Shown here piece after piece: positions 1 through 11,008 of a DNA stretch of 64,000 nucleotides (positions are counted from its first letter, which is position 1; each line of letters begins with the position of its first letter). The stretch comes from Silene latifolia (lineage: Eukaryota; Streptophyta; Magnoliopsida; Caryophyllales; Caryophyllaceae). Below the pieces are notes generated by a model. The model searched no databases and was not told the DNA's origin. It worked only from the letters and a program-made list of their open reading frames with translations. The stretch spans positions 168,264,325 to 168,328,324 of the forward strand of contig NC_133536.1 of NCBI RefSeq assembly GCF_048544455.1, given 5' to 3'. The translations under genes and the position numbers were made by a program.

Positions 1-1520
1 CAATATTAAAGAAGCTCTTGCTGAACCTGATTGGATAACCGCTATGCAAGAAGAGCTTCAACAATTCGAACGCAATAAGGTATGGCACTTAGTGCCACGA
101 CCTAGTGATCGAACTGTTATTGGTACTAGATGGGTGTTTAGAAACAAATTGGACGATACATGACTTATTACAAGAAACAAGGCACGACTAGTTGTCCAAG
201 GCTACAATCAACAGGAAGGGATCGATTATGACGAGACCTTTGCACCTGTAGCGAGACTTGAGGCTATACGTCTCATTATTGCCTTTGCTGCTCATAAAGG
301 AATGAAACTGTTCCAAATGGACGTTAAGACAGCATTTCTTAATGGTTATTTGGAGGAAGAAGTCTATGTAGAACAACCTCCCGGATTTTTAGATAGCAAG
401 TTTCAAAACCATGTCTATAAATTAGACAAAGCTTTATATGGTTTGAAACAAGCTCCAAGGGCATGGTATGACAGATTATCCAAGTTTTTGTTACAAAATA
501 ATTTTACAAGAGGATATGTCAATAAAACCTTGTTCCTAAAATCCGAGGGTTCAAATTTACTTGTTGTACAAATTTATGTAGACGATATTATATTCGGTTC
601 TACTAATGAAAAATTGTGCAAGTATTTTTCTGATCTAATGACTTCTGAGTTTGAAATGAGCATGATGGGAGAACTGAAGTACTTTCTAGGTTTACAAATT
701 CAACAAACAAAGGATGGTATAAAGATACACCAACAGAAATATATCAAGGAACTAATCCGAAAGTTCGGTATGGAAAATGCAAAATCATACGATACACCTA
801 TGGTACCTGAAAAGAAGATGACTATAGATGAACATGGTAAGTGTGTCGATGAGACTACATATCGAGGTATGATTGGTTCACTTTTATATTTAACTCGCAA
901 GTCGTCTGATATAATGTTTAGTGTATGTGTCTGTGCTCGATTTCAATCGTGCCCTAAAGAATCACATATGATTGCAGTTAAACGTATCTTGAGATATTTA
1001 ATTGGTACATCTAATTTATATTTATGGTATCCACTTGAGTGTAATTTCGATCTAGTAGGATATTCAGATGCAGATTATGCTGGATGTTCTTTAGATAGGA
1101 AAAGCACTTCTGGGTATGCAACGTTTGTTGGACCTTGTATTATCACATGGGGATCAAAGAAGCAAAATTCAGTTGCAATGTCTACTGCTGAAGCCGAGTA
1201 TGTGTCTGCAGGATCGGGTATGTTCTCAATTACTTTGGTTAAAGCAACAACTATGTGATTATGGTATAAATGTAGGTCGTATGCCTATTATGTGTGACAA
1301 TACGAGTGCTATAGTAATCTCTAAAAACCCTGCCCAGCACTCGAGGACCAAACATATAGATATTCGACACCATTTTCTACGGGATCATGTAGAGAAAGGC
1401 AACATTTCACTTGAATTTTGTAGTACCGAAAGGCAATGGGCTGATATCTTGACTAAGGCATTAGCTAGAAAACGCTTTGAGTTATTGAGACTTGAGATTG
1501 GTTTAATTAGTGATAATTAA
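1..1520 (+). pseudogene. copia reverse transcriptase and RNase H, C-terminal part of pol
   Basis: The reading contains the copia RT signatures [33 protein letters not shown] and the catalytic box [11 protein letters not shown]. These are followed by the RNase H region with [17 protein letters not shown] and the STAEAEY motif, then the conserved tail with HIDIRHHFLRDHV and ADILTKAL. In the family this makes cDNA from the element RNA in the virus-like particle. The upstream end is cut by the window edge. The coding region is broken in at least two places, so it is a fossil. Confidence 0.9.
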
Positions 1521-1839
1521 ATCCGTCATAATTATGTCTGGGAACCTGAATGACTGGCTAGGAAGATAAGATTGTACGATTGTGTTCGTATATTTTTGTT
1601 GCAAGTTTAATTATGTTAAATAATATTTATTTTACGTGTTATATCTTGCTTATGTGTATGGTAATATTTTATATTCTGCACAATCACATTTCCTTACAAA
1701 AATCGACAAAATCTACAATAAATTGCCTTAATATAATAAAGATAATTCTATCTTATTATATTCCTCCACAAATCCTGCCTAAACTCCATCAAAGATTTTC
1801 TTTCCTAATCTTATATCAAATAGGAGATAATGCCAAAAA

Positions 1840-1866
1840 CAAAAAAACAAAAAAAAAAAAAAAAAG

Positions 1867-1899
<33 letters not shown>

Positions 1900-1905
1900 G
1901 AAAAA

Positions 1906-1939
<34 letters not shown>

Positions 1940-1995
1940 GCCGAGAAAAAAAAAAGGGGCACGAAACAAAAAAAAAAAAAAAAAAACGGAAGATG
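1840..1995. repeat. A-rich low-complexity tract between pol and env-like ORF
   Basis: Nearly pure adenine runs with scattered G and C lie between the copia pol end and the env-like ORF. Lysine-rich and phenylalanine-rich readings across it are composition artefacts, not genes. Confidence 0.85.
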
Positions 1996-2090
1996 CCGAA
2001 AAAAAGAGAAAGGCATTAAAGAAATAAGGAAATTGGTATTATTCTCTATCTTTTAGGAATCCTATTCTTACCTAAACTTAAATTCCTTAT

Positions 2091-2104
2091 GCTATATATA
2101 CCCC
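2091..2104 (+). promoter_or_regulatory. TATA-like box ahead of env-like ORF
   Basis: GCTATATATACCCC lies about 80 bases before the ATG of the env-like ORF. The same TATA(A/T)ATACCC style is seen in the LTRs of the gypsy elements further right. Seen: the motif and spacing. Inferred: that the env-like ORF has its own transcription start. Confidence 0.4.
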
Positions 2105-2182
2105 TTTAATCTCACCATAATTCTCATCAACTATAATTCTCTAAACCCTAATTACCTTTTACTACTTTCTTTAATTCTCATA

Positions 2183-3793
2183 ATGACTAATCAACCTACA
2201 ACCCGTTTTCAATCCAAGAAACACGTTGTTCTTAGAAAGAAAGTAAGCCAATCACCACCTCGCACTCGCTCCACCTCACCGGCCGACCACCCTCGTTCCC
2301 CACGGACCGCCGTCGACCAACCGGCCAACCTCACCAAGCGAAGAAAATTGTTCAAGGGTAAGGGAAAGATGGTTTCGGAAATTGAGGTAAGTTCTAAGAC
2401 TGAGAACTATAAACTTCAAGATGGTTCTTCATGTATTCTTTACGCACAGCATATGGATGATTACACCAACAATGGACTAAATAATCTTAGACTAACTCAA
2501 GGAGAAAGAAGAGATGTCAATCAAGTTGCTCAATATCGCATTCACGCAGGACGAGTATATTCGATTGATTGGTTAAAAAAATACAAAGCACTTGGGTTTT
2601 TCAGAAATTTTCTCAAGGATCAAGGATGGGAAAATATTGTTGCTGTAAGTGGTCTTGTCTTTCCTATTGAGGTATATCAATTTTATGCTTCTGTTCATCT
2701 TAAGGAAGGAAATTTGTTTGCTGTGGTCAATGAGACTTCCATAAAAGTCTCACCTGGTGATTTCTGCGACTTGGCTCGAGTTCCTGAAGGAGGAACTGAG
2801 GTCAATCCAAGCGTAGAATGGGGAGGTCTTTTACCTGAAAAAAGGTTGATAGTGAAACGGTACTTCAAACAAGATGCAACTTCGTCTGAGACTATCTTAA
2901 CTGCAAAGTTGTCGCCAAAATTAAGGTTCTTTTTTAACTTTCTTTGGAGTACTATTGTCCCTAGAAAAGAAGGTAGAGATAAATTCGGGGCACATGAGAT
3001 GATTATTATAAAGGCTTGGCTTGAAGGAGAAAAGGTTAGTCTACCCTTGCTTGTGTTTCATAAAATTATACAAGCTAGTGTAACGGCTAAGATGGAGGAT
3101 TTTGCTTCTACTTTAAGTCTGCCTTATGGGAATTGGATCTCACGAATTTTAGAGAAGAAAGGAGTAATTGGGAAACAGAGTTATGGAGTTATCACTAATG
3201 ACGAGATGAGCGATCTTTATCTATCTTATATGAAGCTCGTTATTAATGGCAACGAATTAGGTTTTGAGATAAAAGGAGAAAAAGGAGAAAAAGAAGGAAA
3301 AAGCAATGTGAATTTTGATATGTTGGATTCTAAGATGGATTCAAACTTTACTTCTATTTTTGGACGAATTAATGAACAAGACAAGAAATTGGAAGAATTG
3401 TTTGACCTAATTACAAAGCAAAGGAGAATTGATACTAGTGGACCAAGTGAAGTTAGCCACGCTCACATCAAAACCGTGTTGTCACGGTTTGATACTCGGC
3501 TCGAAAGTGTCTTTAAGGCCGCCGTGCGAACTCACTCTGAGTCTGTTCAAATCAAGGAAGGTATGGCTAGTTTGGTTAAATTTGGTGATGATCTTTTGCA
3601 ATCTGGGAAGGAGATGAGGTCTGAGATGCAAACTATATATGAAGCAGTTAAAGCAATGACTTTGAGAATTGGTAACTTCGATACTCGATTAACCGCTCAA
3701 GCTGCACTTCTCGACCATTGTCATGCGCGACTCGAGGACTTGGAATACCGCACCCGACCACGGTCCAACCCGCCAAGCCCACGCTACCCTTGA
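2183..3793 (+). CDS. Sirevirus env-like / plant transposon ORF, 536 aa
   Basis: One uninterrupted ORF of 536 residues begins at the first ATG after the A-rich spacer and ends before the polypurine region. The N-terminal 60 residues are basic and Ser/Pro-rich. The centre (about 110-360) resembles the globular domain common in extra ORFs of plant Sirevirus and Athila elements (for example FPIEVYQFYASVHL and ISPGDFCDLA-like text). Residues about 390-520 look heptad-rich and may form a coiled coil. I see no signal peptide or clear transmembrane segment, so 'env-like' refers to position and family custom only. Its role is unknown. The ORF looks whole although the neighbouring pol is broken. Confidence 0.75.
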   Translation: MTNQPTTRFQSKKHVVLRKKVSQSPPRTRSTSPADHPRSPRTAVDQPANLTKRRKLFKGKGKMVSEIEVSSKTENYKLQDGSSCILYAQHMDDYTNNGLNNLRLTQGERRDVNQVAQYRIHAGRVYSIDWLKKYKALGFFRNFLKDQGWENIVAVSGLVFPIEVYQFYASVHLKEGNLFAVVNETSIKVSPGDFCDLARVPEGGTEVNPSVEWGGLLPEKRLIVKRYFKQDATSSETILTAKLSPKLRFFFNFLWSTIVPRKEGRDKFGAHEMIIIKAWLEGEKVSLPLLVFHKIIQASVTAKMEDFASTLSLPYGNWISRILEKKGVIGKQSYGVITNDEMSDLYLSYMKLVINGNELGFEIKGEKGEKEGKSNVNFDMLDSKMDSNFTSIFGRINEQDKKLEELFDLITKQRRIDTSGPSEVSHAHIKTVLSRFDTRLESVFKAAVRTHSESVQIKEGMASLVKFGDDLLQSGKEMRSEMQTIYEAVKAMTLRIGNFDTRLTAQAALLDHCHARLEDLEYRTRPRSNPPSPRYP

Positions 3794-4042
3794 CCTTTTT
3801 GCCCTAATCCATTCAACCTACCCTTATCTTTTTAATTCCTTTGCTCACAATAAAAATCCATTCTTATGGATATTAGCTTTTTCAATTCCGCATTATTCCT
3901 TGTGTGATTTCAGTTTATAATATTATTATGCTCATTAAGAACTATATTGCGTTTAATATAATATGATTTTCATGATTATTTCTTGTTTCATAATATATTA
4001 TTCTGGTCGTTTTATGTTTGTTCTTATCTTTTCAATGATGCC

Positions 4043-4239
4043 AAGAGGGGGAATAAATTGTTTTTATGATTTGCGACCGTCTCAAGTTAATTCTCTCATG
4101 GCGTTCTATAGTTATAACTTTGAAGAGATTGTTAGTTTCTACGCTCAACTGTTCTATAATTTGGGAAGTATTATGTTGAGGGGGAACTAGACTTAGACAC
4201 AAATCATAGGGGACTTGTCATCATCAAAAAGGGGGAATT
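4043..4239 (+). other. Multiplied polypurine tracts before 3' LTR
   Basis: Three copies of a GAGGGGGAA/AAGGGGGAA word occur at about 4043-4052, 4177-4186 and 4226-4238, the last directly abutting the LTR. The LTR-proximal tract primes plus-strand cDNA in LTR elements. Repetition of the tract is a recognised Sirevirus trait. Confidence 0.75.
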
Positions 4240-5588
4240 TGTTGGACCTTTAGTCCTAATTAATTGTTTTGATAATGACAGTAATGATTTGTATGTGGAC
4301 TTAATATATAAACATATGCGTGTAATTGTGTGCTTAAGTTTTAATTTAGAAAGGAACAATTACAAGACGCAAGCTTGAAGTTTGGACCAAGGAGGTACAA
4401 CTTCAAATACATTTGATCGATGCATTCTAGCAAGATCAAGATTGGAAATCAACCACGAGACTCAAGATGAGAGACTTGTGAAGAGACGATTCGTTTACTG
4501 AAGATTAGATAGTATAGGTCGTCATTCGGTAATGGTTTTACTTTGTTTGATTTAAAGGTTAGTGAAGTTATGACCTAATAGACATAACTTCATTGCTAGA
4601 CAAAAATGATGCGTTAATTTTTGGAAAATATATTTTTAATGGTTTATAAAAATAAGAGAGTATTTATTTGGTTGAAATTAATTAATTATAATTTAAGTTA
4701 AATAAACTATTGGTTTGTAATACGATATTTATATCGTCATGCAACCTAGGGCTTTAACTAAATTCTATCTCGATTTGTTGCGGGCTAGAGAAGCAAGGAT
4801 GGACCGAAGGAGGCCTTGGGCCGGCCGAACCCTAGGGAGGCCGAAACCCTAGGTGGCCGAAACCCTAGGAGGCCAAACTCCCTTCCTTTGCTTCCTACTT
4901 GTTCATCAAGTTATTTGTTTCCAGAATATTCCTATGCCCTAATTCCAGAACATTCCAAACCCTAATCCTCTCTACTATAAATACTCTCATTCATTCAACA
5001 TTAATTGTTGACACACACATCTACAAATTTCAAAGAGAGAAAAAATATTTTAAGCAAAAATCATTTGAGCTTTAATTCTTATTTTCATATTTGCTTATAC
5101 AAAAATCACGCATCAAATTTGTCAATCACTCGAAGAAAAATCGTTATAGGATATTAAATACACAAGGATAGTATACTCACTCGCATAACGTGAGATTAGT
5201 ATTTGTCGTTGTATTTTTCTTATTAACGTAAGAACAACCTAGAGTATTTAGCGATACTCAATCTGAGTTATAATCATATAGTTGATTATACGAGTGGATT
5301 GGTAATTTTTGTAATCCGGAGAAAGGTACTAAAAATTATTAATCGAGAATAGTGGACGTAGGTTTCGACTTGTGAAACTGAACCACTTCAAAATCCTGTG
5401 TGTCTCTCTTTCTCTCTCTCTTTATTATTGTTATTTCGATTTTGCACTTATTGTTAATAATTTAATTAGTTGATTTTAATCAATAAAATCAAGTAATTAA
5501 TTTATATCATATATTTCGAAAAAGCGGTCATCGTCTTTAATACTCAATTCACCCCCCCCTCTTTCGTATTCGATCAATAGACTCCACA
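4240..5588 (+). repeat. 3' LTR of the Sirevirus-like element
   Basis: It starts TGTTGGACC right after the polypurine tract and ends ACTCCACA, giving TG...CA ends and about 1.35 kb. A TATA box (CTATAAATACTCTC, near 4974) and a TTCACCCCCCCCTC stretch near the end fit Sirevirus LTRs. The partner LTR is outside the window, so the right edge is inferred from the CA end. Confidence 0.75.
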
Positions 5589-5720
5589 AAGTTTAAAGTA
5601 AATAAAAAATTACTCCCTTTTAAAATCCGGTTTTTTAAAATTACTCCCTTATATAATTTTTTTTCCTAAAATTACTCACATAAAATGTACTTTTATCAAA
5701 AATTGCTTCAAAACTCCACT

Positions 5721-6072
5721 TTAGCTGACTTATTGTGTCTGTTTTTGAACTTATTCTCCATTGTTATACGTTTCAAAGTATAAATTGGTTAAGCCATATA
5801 AGATCGTACATGATCGTATATGATCGATGAACGATGGTAGGATCGTTCAGAATCGTAAAAGTCTTATCTGTATTATTATTTTTTTGAGGTTGATATTTAG
5901 ATGACTTATTATGTCTGTTTTTGAACTTATTCTCCATTTTTATACGTTTTAAAGTATAAATTGGTTAAGCCACATAAGATCGTACATGATCGTATATGAT
6001 CGATGAACGATGGTAGGATCGTTTACGATCGTAAAAGTCTTATCTGTATTATTATTTTTTTGAGGTTGATAT
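5721..6072. repeat. Tandem duplication, 176-bp unit, two copies
   Basis: Two consecutive near-identical units begin at about 5721 and 5897. Each contains clustered GATCGTA / GATCGATG words that form small palindromes. The rest of 5589-6357 is AT-rich spacer with no gene seen. Confidence 0.8.
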
Positions 6073-6357
6073 TTTTTGTACTTATAACTTTAAATTAAAG
6101 GGATATATATGTTATACTATTTAATAGTGTTATAAAGATTTTTTGTACTTTCACTATCTTTACTTCTATTTTAGTTATTTTAAGTTAACTTTAAGTAGTT
6201 TGTATAGTTAACAAAATATATGGTAGTTAAATAAGATAACTATAGTCAAGGCTAAAATTTTTTAGTTAACCCAACTTATATTTAGTTAAATATACAAAAT
6301 TAATTAATTAATTCTATATTTAATATATTGTGTAAAGTTTATACGTTTAATATAATA

Positions 6358-7300
6358 TTAGTTGGAAAGCCCGTGCGATGCACGGGGCTCCAATTAGGAT
6401 TATCTTTAACAATGTGCATGTTGAATGTTCCAAGAATCTGTTGAACAACATATTGTAAACGTTGGTTTACATTGCCATGTTTGGTAGCAGAAGTCAACTA
6501 AACTAAATATAAAAAAAAGTCCAAATATGTTAAAAATTGGAACGCACAAAACTTCGGGTTGATTTAGTTGATTACTGCTGGACCTACAGTCCCTGTAATA
6601 TAAAAGTTACTCTCTTTGGTATTAATTATATCAGTTGTATAACATCCAAAGAGACGGTTGTATTATTCAATTATGTAGTTACCTATTTTTATTGTTGTAG
6701 GCACCATCAGTTTTTAGTTAACATAAAACGGTATTGCCAAATGTGGTTTAATTCTACCAAAATAAACATGTGATAATTGAAGCTAACCTTTATGTGCTTC
6801 GCAAATTAGATTAACCTACAATATCTACCCATATATTCGACTATGTAAGTATAAGACGGTGTAAAAGCTGAATGAGGGTACGCAAAACAAGAGGTATCTC
6901 GATCATATATGTAGCATGTTTGGAGAATTTGTTATATCTTTAACCAATAGAATTTGTTTTCATAATTTACAATTAAGACTGATTATTTCCTATGAACTTC
7001 ATGTAAACAATATCATTCGTGTGGCATTGGTATACTTGTTCCCTATCATCAATGTAGAGCATTCATCCCTTGGTGATGTTGTTTTTTTACGTTGTTACTT
7101 AAAGCTAACCATGACTAAAATCTGAGTTCATATAAATTTCAACATGATTAAGTGACTGCCCCTTGCCTCTATTTATCGTCATGGCGTAGCATGACCTCAA
7201 TGGATACTGTCTCCGGTTAAACACGAAATATATTTTTGTATCTGAGAACCCATCATTATCCATGTGTACATCTATGAAGATATGAGTCATTAAAGTTGCA
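6358..7300 (-). mobile_element. Helitron remnant with 3' terminus
   Basis: On the minus strand the 3' end reads as a GC hairpin (AGCCCCGTGC-ATC-GCACGGGCT, stem 6368-6389), a few bases later CTAA (6361-6358), then T. That is the Helitron CTRR end inserted between A and T. Upstream on the same strand is a decayed Pif1-type helicase tail. The 5' TC end was not found; the element is truncated or continues into the MITE region. Confidence 0.7.
6970..7290 (-). pseudogene. Helitron Pif1-like helicase, C-terminal fragment
   Basis: The reading RRQYPLRSCYAMTINRGKGQ followed by SLNHVEIYM and FSHG matches the C-terminal motif of plant Helitron helicases (normally YAMTINKSQGQ...FSHGQLYVALSR). Downstream text such as LYIDDREQ and TNDIVYMKF corresponds to the usual last residues, but stops interrupt it. 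The helicase unwinds DNA for rolling-circle transposition; this copy cannot encode an active enzyme. The usual K-S-Q of the motif is replaced by R-G-K. Confidence 0.75.
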
Positions 7301-7363
7301 TGTCTATTATATAGATGTATCTTTATATCTTAGAGAATAACTAACTACTCCAATAACTAAATA

Positions 7364-7740
7364 CTCCATCTGTCTCAATAAAATGTTTACATATGCTCCA
7401 TATACTCTCTCCGTCCCGGTCAATAGTTATCTATTTCCATTTTTGGGTGTATCATTGAATAGTTATCTATTTCCATTTTTTGCAACCTTTTGTGGCTCAT
7501 GTGCATGTGGTCCAAATTCACTCATATTTATTTCCTTAATCTTTGTGCCAAAAGTAATAGATAACTATTGACCGGGACGGAGGAAATATATACATAAAGA
7601 CCAAGGTACAAAGAGAGGGAATTGATTTTATATTTTTAAAAGATAAAGTAGAGAGTATAAAACATACCCAAAACAGAAACATAAACTATTGACTGAAACA
7701 CTCAAAAAGGAATAGTGTAAACTATTGACCAGGGAGGGAG
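7364..7740. mobile_element. Stowaway-like MITE, outer
   Basis: The left end CTCCATCTGTCTCAATAAAA and right end ACCAGGGAGGGAG are inverted repeats of the Stowaway CTCCCTCCGTC type, flanked by TA on both sides (7362-7363 and 7741-7742). Without the nested copy the element is about 190 bp. Confidence 0.7.
7405..7586. mobile_element. Stowaway-like MITE, nested inside the outer one
   Basis: Ends CTCTCTCCGTCCCGGTCAAT and ATTGACCGGGACGGAGGAAA are inverted repeats, with TA at 7403-7404 and 7587-7588. The inner CAATAGTTATCTATTTCCAT word is doubled near the left end. Length is 182 bp. Confidence 0.8.
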
Positions 7741-7742
7741 TA

Positions 7743-9550
7743 AATGTTTAATTTTGTAGAGTTTAGGATAGATAGTAGGTATTACTTGTAAATCCGATTA
7801 GATCTATATTAGTTTTATTAAAAAATTTGATTATAAATAGTTAATTGGCAATATGATTTATATTAACTTCGTTGTGTATGCACTTTATTGTGAAATTTTC
7901 AAGAGCAAATTTCGTCTTGCCGAGTCCAACTCAAATACCTAGTCAAAGTCGCGCATAATGAAAGTAAAAAATGACTCATTTAAAAGTAAGGATGTCTTAT
8001 GGAGAAGGGGCATGAACGATGGTGGAAACCATAACTGCCTCAAGAGTTATGAAGATGTAAATATTAGCTTTATGTATGTCTTAACGCACATAGTTGACAC
8101 GATGTACAATTTAATACCGGCCTAATAAATCGTCGTTTACATTCACTCCAACCAAAACAAATGCACTGATATAATTGAACACTTTTAATAGAGTTTGCTT
8201 TCTAATAAAAGTGATTTTCTTATTGTAATGCTAACTATTCTTATATTTACGATAAATGTTAACATTTATTATGAACCAATTGCTTATTTATTATATTCAT
8301 CACAATTAATCAATTATGGAGTATATACATATGTTTCTCTGTATTAATCTACTAATAATGCTTACCACCATCACTATACAGCTCTGTTTGGCTATATGCC
8401 CATTTTTTTAGAAAATATACAATGTCTAATTGGTTTTGATTTTGAATTCGCTTTTATAAGCGTTTTTTGTCAAAAATTATTAAACATTTCTCTCGTTTCC
8501 ATTAAACTAAAGTACTTCGTATTTAAACATTTTTTCCCCAACTATCTTAATTATTTACCAAAATTTTGTTATACCCTGCCAAATGCTGATCTTTTTTCTG
8601 GGACTTGCTGAATATATTATTTTTGGTTAAATATTTAAGGTTGGCCGAAAGTTATCGAATCGTATCAATTCTTTTAAACATTAGAACTCACACTGGTTCT
8701 CCTCTTCTATTATATACACCGTACTTAATAGTTTATCTTTCGAAATTTTAAGCGAATTGTGCATTTGGTATACTATTTCAATGCACTAATATAATTACCT
8801 TATTGGTATACATCAATAATGTAATAAAAGATTATTTATAGAATTAGGAGTCAAATTTGTATTATAGTCCATTTAAACTAAATTATATACGTAGTAGTAA
8901 TAAGTCCTGACTTAGTAGTAGGATCAGATCAATGTCTAACATGGTTAGGGCACTTCAAAATAATGCCTCTACCCAAAACTCATATACGGGGTATTTATTT
9001 ATAGTTTTATACTGTCATTTATGTTTAAGTAGTTTGCAGATATTGGATTTGCTAACATAACTTGAAAATGATCGGCAAAAGTGGGATGTTATGCGCATAA
9101 ACGTCACTATAGTCCCATACGGAGCATTAAATAATCCACTCATTCTATCTTTATTGACCTTTTTTCTCCAAAATTTATCCAAAATTAACCATCCCCTGAT
9201 AATGATAAAATCGATGGACTATTACTATTACCCCTAATCTTATACTACTACTCATTCTATTAAGATGACATTCTCCCCCTTCTTCTTAATTAAGGGATAG
9301 AGTAGTAATATCACCTATATATCTTAAATTTTTCAAAATGAAAATAAAACAATAAAAATGGAATGAATAAACTATTATCTTACACTAAGTATACTCTAAT
9401 TTTTTATTGCTTAGATAAGGTAACTATTTGATTTTCTTTGGACGTTCTAGTGAAAATTAATTTTGAAGCTCAAGCCATCATATTATAGTAGTTCAAGACC
9501 AGATAAAAATTTGTGTCACCGTACGATTACTTACGGAATATTTAAGATTG
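7743..9550. other. Gene-free AT-rich spacer
   Basis: Short ORFs only, none with recognisable motifs. No RNA gene seen. Confidence 0.6.
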
Positions 9551-9554
9551 AAAA

Positions 9555-9740
9555 AGTACGTTTTGTTTAAGATGGAATATCCGTCTTAAATCTTAAAACG
9601 GGTCAAAGAGACAAAGACTACCACATAGTGGTAATAAAGACAAAAAAATTGACATTTTCTAAGCAATTTGTCATGTGATTTGGTATATATTTGACCCGTT
9701 TTAAGCTTAAGATGGATAGTGTCCATCTTAATTGAGAATT
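9555..9740. mobile_element. MITE with hairpin at each end
   Basis: A small hairpin (TTAAGATGGAATATCCGTCT, 9567 on) followed by AAACGGGTCAAA is mirrored by TTTGACCCGTTT and a second hairpin (TAAGATGGATAGTGTCCATC). The same layout occurs twice near 26.8-27.2 kb. Confidence 0.6.
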
Positions 9741-10213
9741 TGTGTAATTTTTTAAATGAACTAAACTTTAGTATGTAATTATTAACATGAAACTTGTACC
9801 TATAACCTAGATATACGAAATCATTTCAAGCTAATACTCATTTTTGTAGACTCTAAATAAGAACAATTGTCGGCATACATTATTACTCATTTACACACTT
9901 GTTTCATCAATATATATTTGGTACTTTGAAGGAACAATTGCATTTTATAGTACTCCGTATATGATAATGATAATGTGGGTCCTATTGATACAACAACTGG
10001 CCCTTGTTTTACCAGTCTTAACATAAAAAAACGTAGAGTAGTCAAATAAACGTTTTAGAAACTCAAAATTTAAAGGTGTTTTCAATATTGTTAATCATAC
10101 AAATCCTCTCCATATATTATTTTCTCCTACAAAAGAAATTTATTGGAAAAACACTATGCCAATATCACAAATACTCGTGGAATATAAAGTATTAAACTGC
10201 CTCCTATAACACT

Positions 10214-10790
10214 TTAGTTCATTTTCAACTTAAGATAGAAAAAAAAGTTAAAGTTACAATTACTTATAACTTTATACTCACTAAACTCTATATATATATA
10301 TGTGTGCGATTTAATAAATTGAATCTACTTATATATAAGGATAAAATTAAATGAAATTTGTTTTCTACTTATATTAGGATAAAATTAAATAAAATTTGCT
10401 TTGTTCTTAAGAAATTTACTTTTATAAGAATAATTTTTTTTTTGTTTTTTGTTTTTTTTTTTTTATATAAATCTACTTTTATTAGGATACATTGAATGTC
10501 ATTTTAGTTCATTTTCAACTTAAGATAAAATGAGAAGTTGTTACTCACAATTACATATAAATTTATAATCACTAAAATCTACATATATATGTGTGATTTA
10601 ATAAATTCAATCTACTTATATTAGGATATAAAATTAAATAAAATTTGTTTTTTTAAGAAATCTAGTCTTATTAGGATAATTTTATAAATTTAATATTTTT
10701 TTTAGAAATCTACTCTTATTAGAATAATTTATTAATTTTTTCTTTAAATTATAGGATTTCTAAAAAAAATGGACTCTCTAATATCGCTCG
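10214..10790. repeat. AT-rich local duplication, period about 290 bp
   Basis: TTAGTTCATTTTCAACTTAA begins at 10214 and again at 10504, and both are followed by matching text with TATATATGTG and AAATTTG. Flanks from 9741 to 11000 are AT-rich spacer without a supported gene. Confidence 0.65.
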
Positions 10791-11008
10791 AAAAGTTTCT
10801 TCTTTATATATATGTATTGATTTTATGGATAAAATGAGTCTAATTTGTATTATTTCACATTATCATCCGGATTATACCGTTGTATTATACGGAGTATCAC
10901 ATTATCGTTCATATCATGTCGAAAAACATAATACTATTACATATTATGATTGCTTGATTGTGTTTATCGGCTTATCGCAATATCGACATCGTTATTCATA
11001 AGGCCTAA

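Larger units (their letters stand above)
1..5588 (+). mobile_element. Ty1/copia LTR retrotransposon, Sirevirus-like, 3' part
   Basis: The window opens inside a copia polyprotein and continues through an A-rich spacer, an extra env-like ORF, repeated polypurine tracts and a 3' LTR. A downstream env-like ORF plus multiplied polypurine tracts is the known Sirevirus (SIRE1/Maximus) layout. The 5' LTR, gag and integrase lie left of the window. The polyprotein part is broken; the env-like ORF looks whole. Age cannot be judged because only one LTR is present. Lineage assignment is by motif recognition, not by a tree. Confidence 0.85.

Noticed and set aside
1830-2027. Lysine-rich ORF and opposite phenylalanine-rich ORF
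   Set aside because: They arise from the A-rich tract between pol and the env-like ORF and have no protein-like composition.
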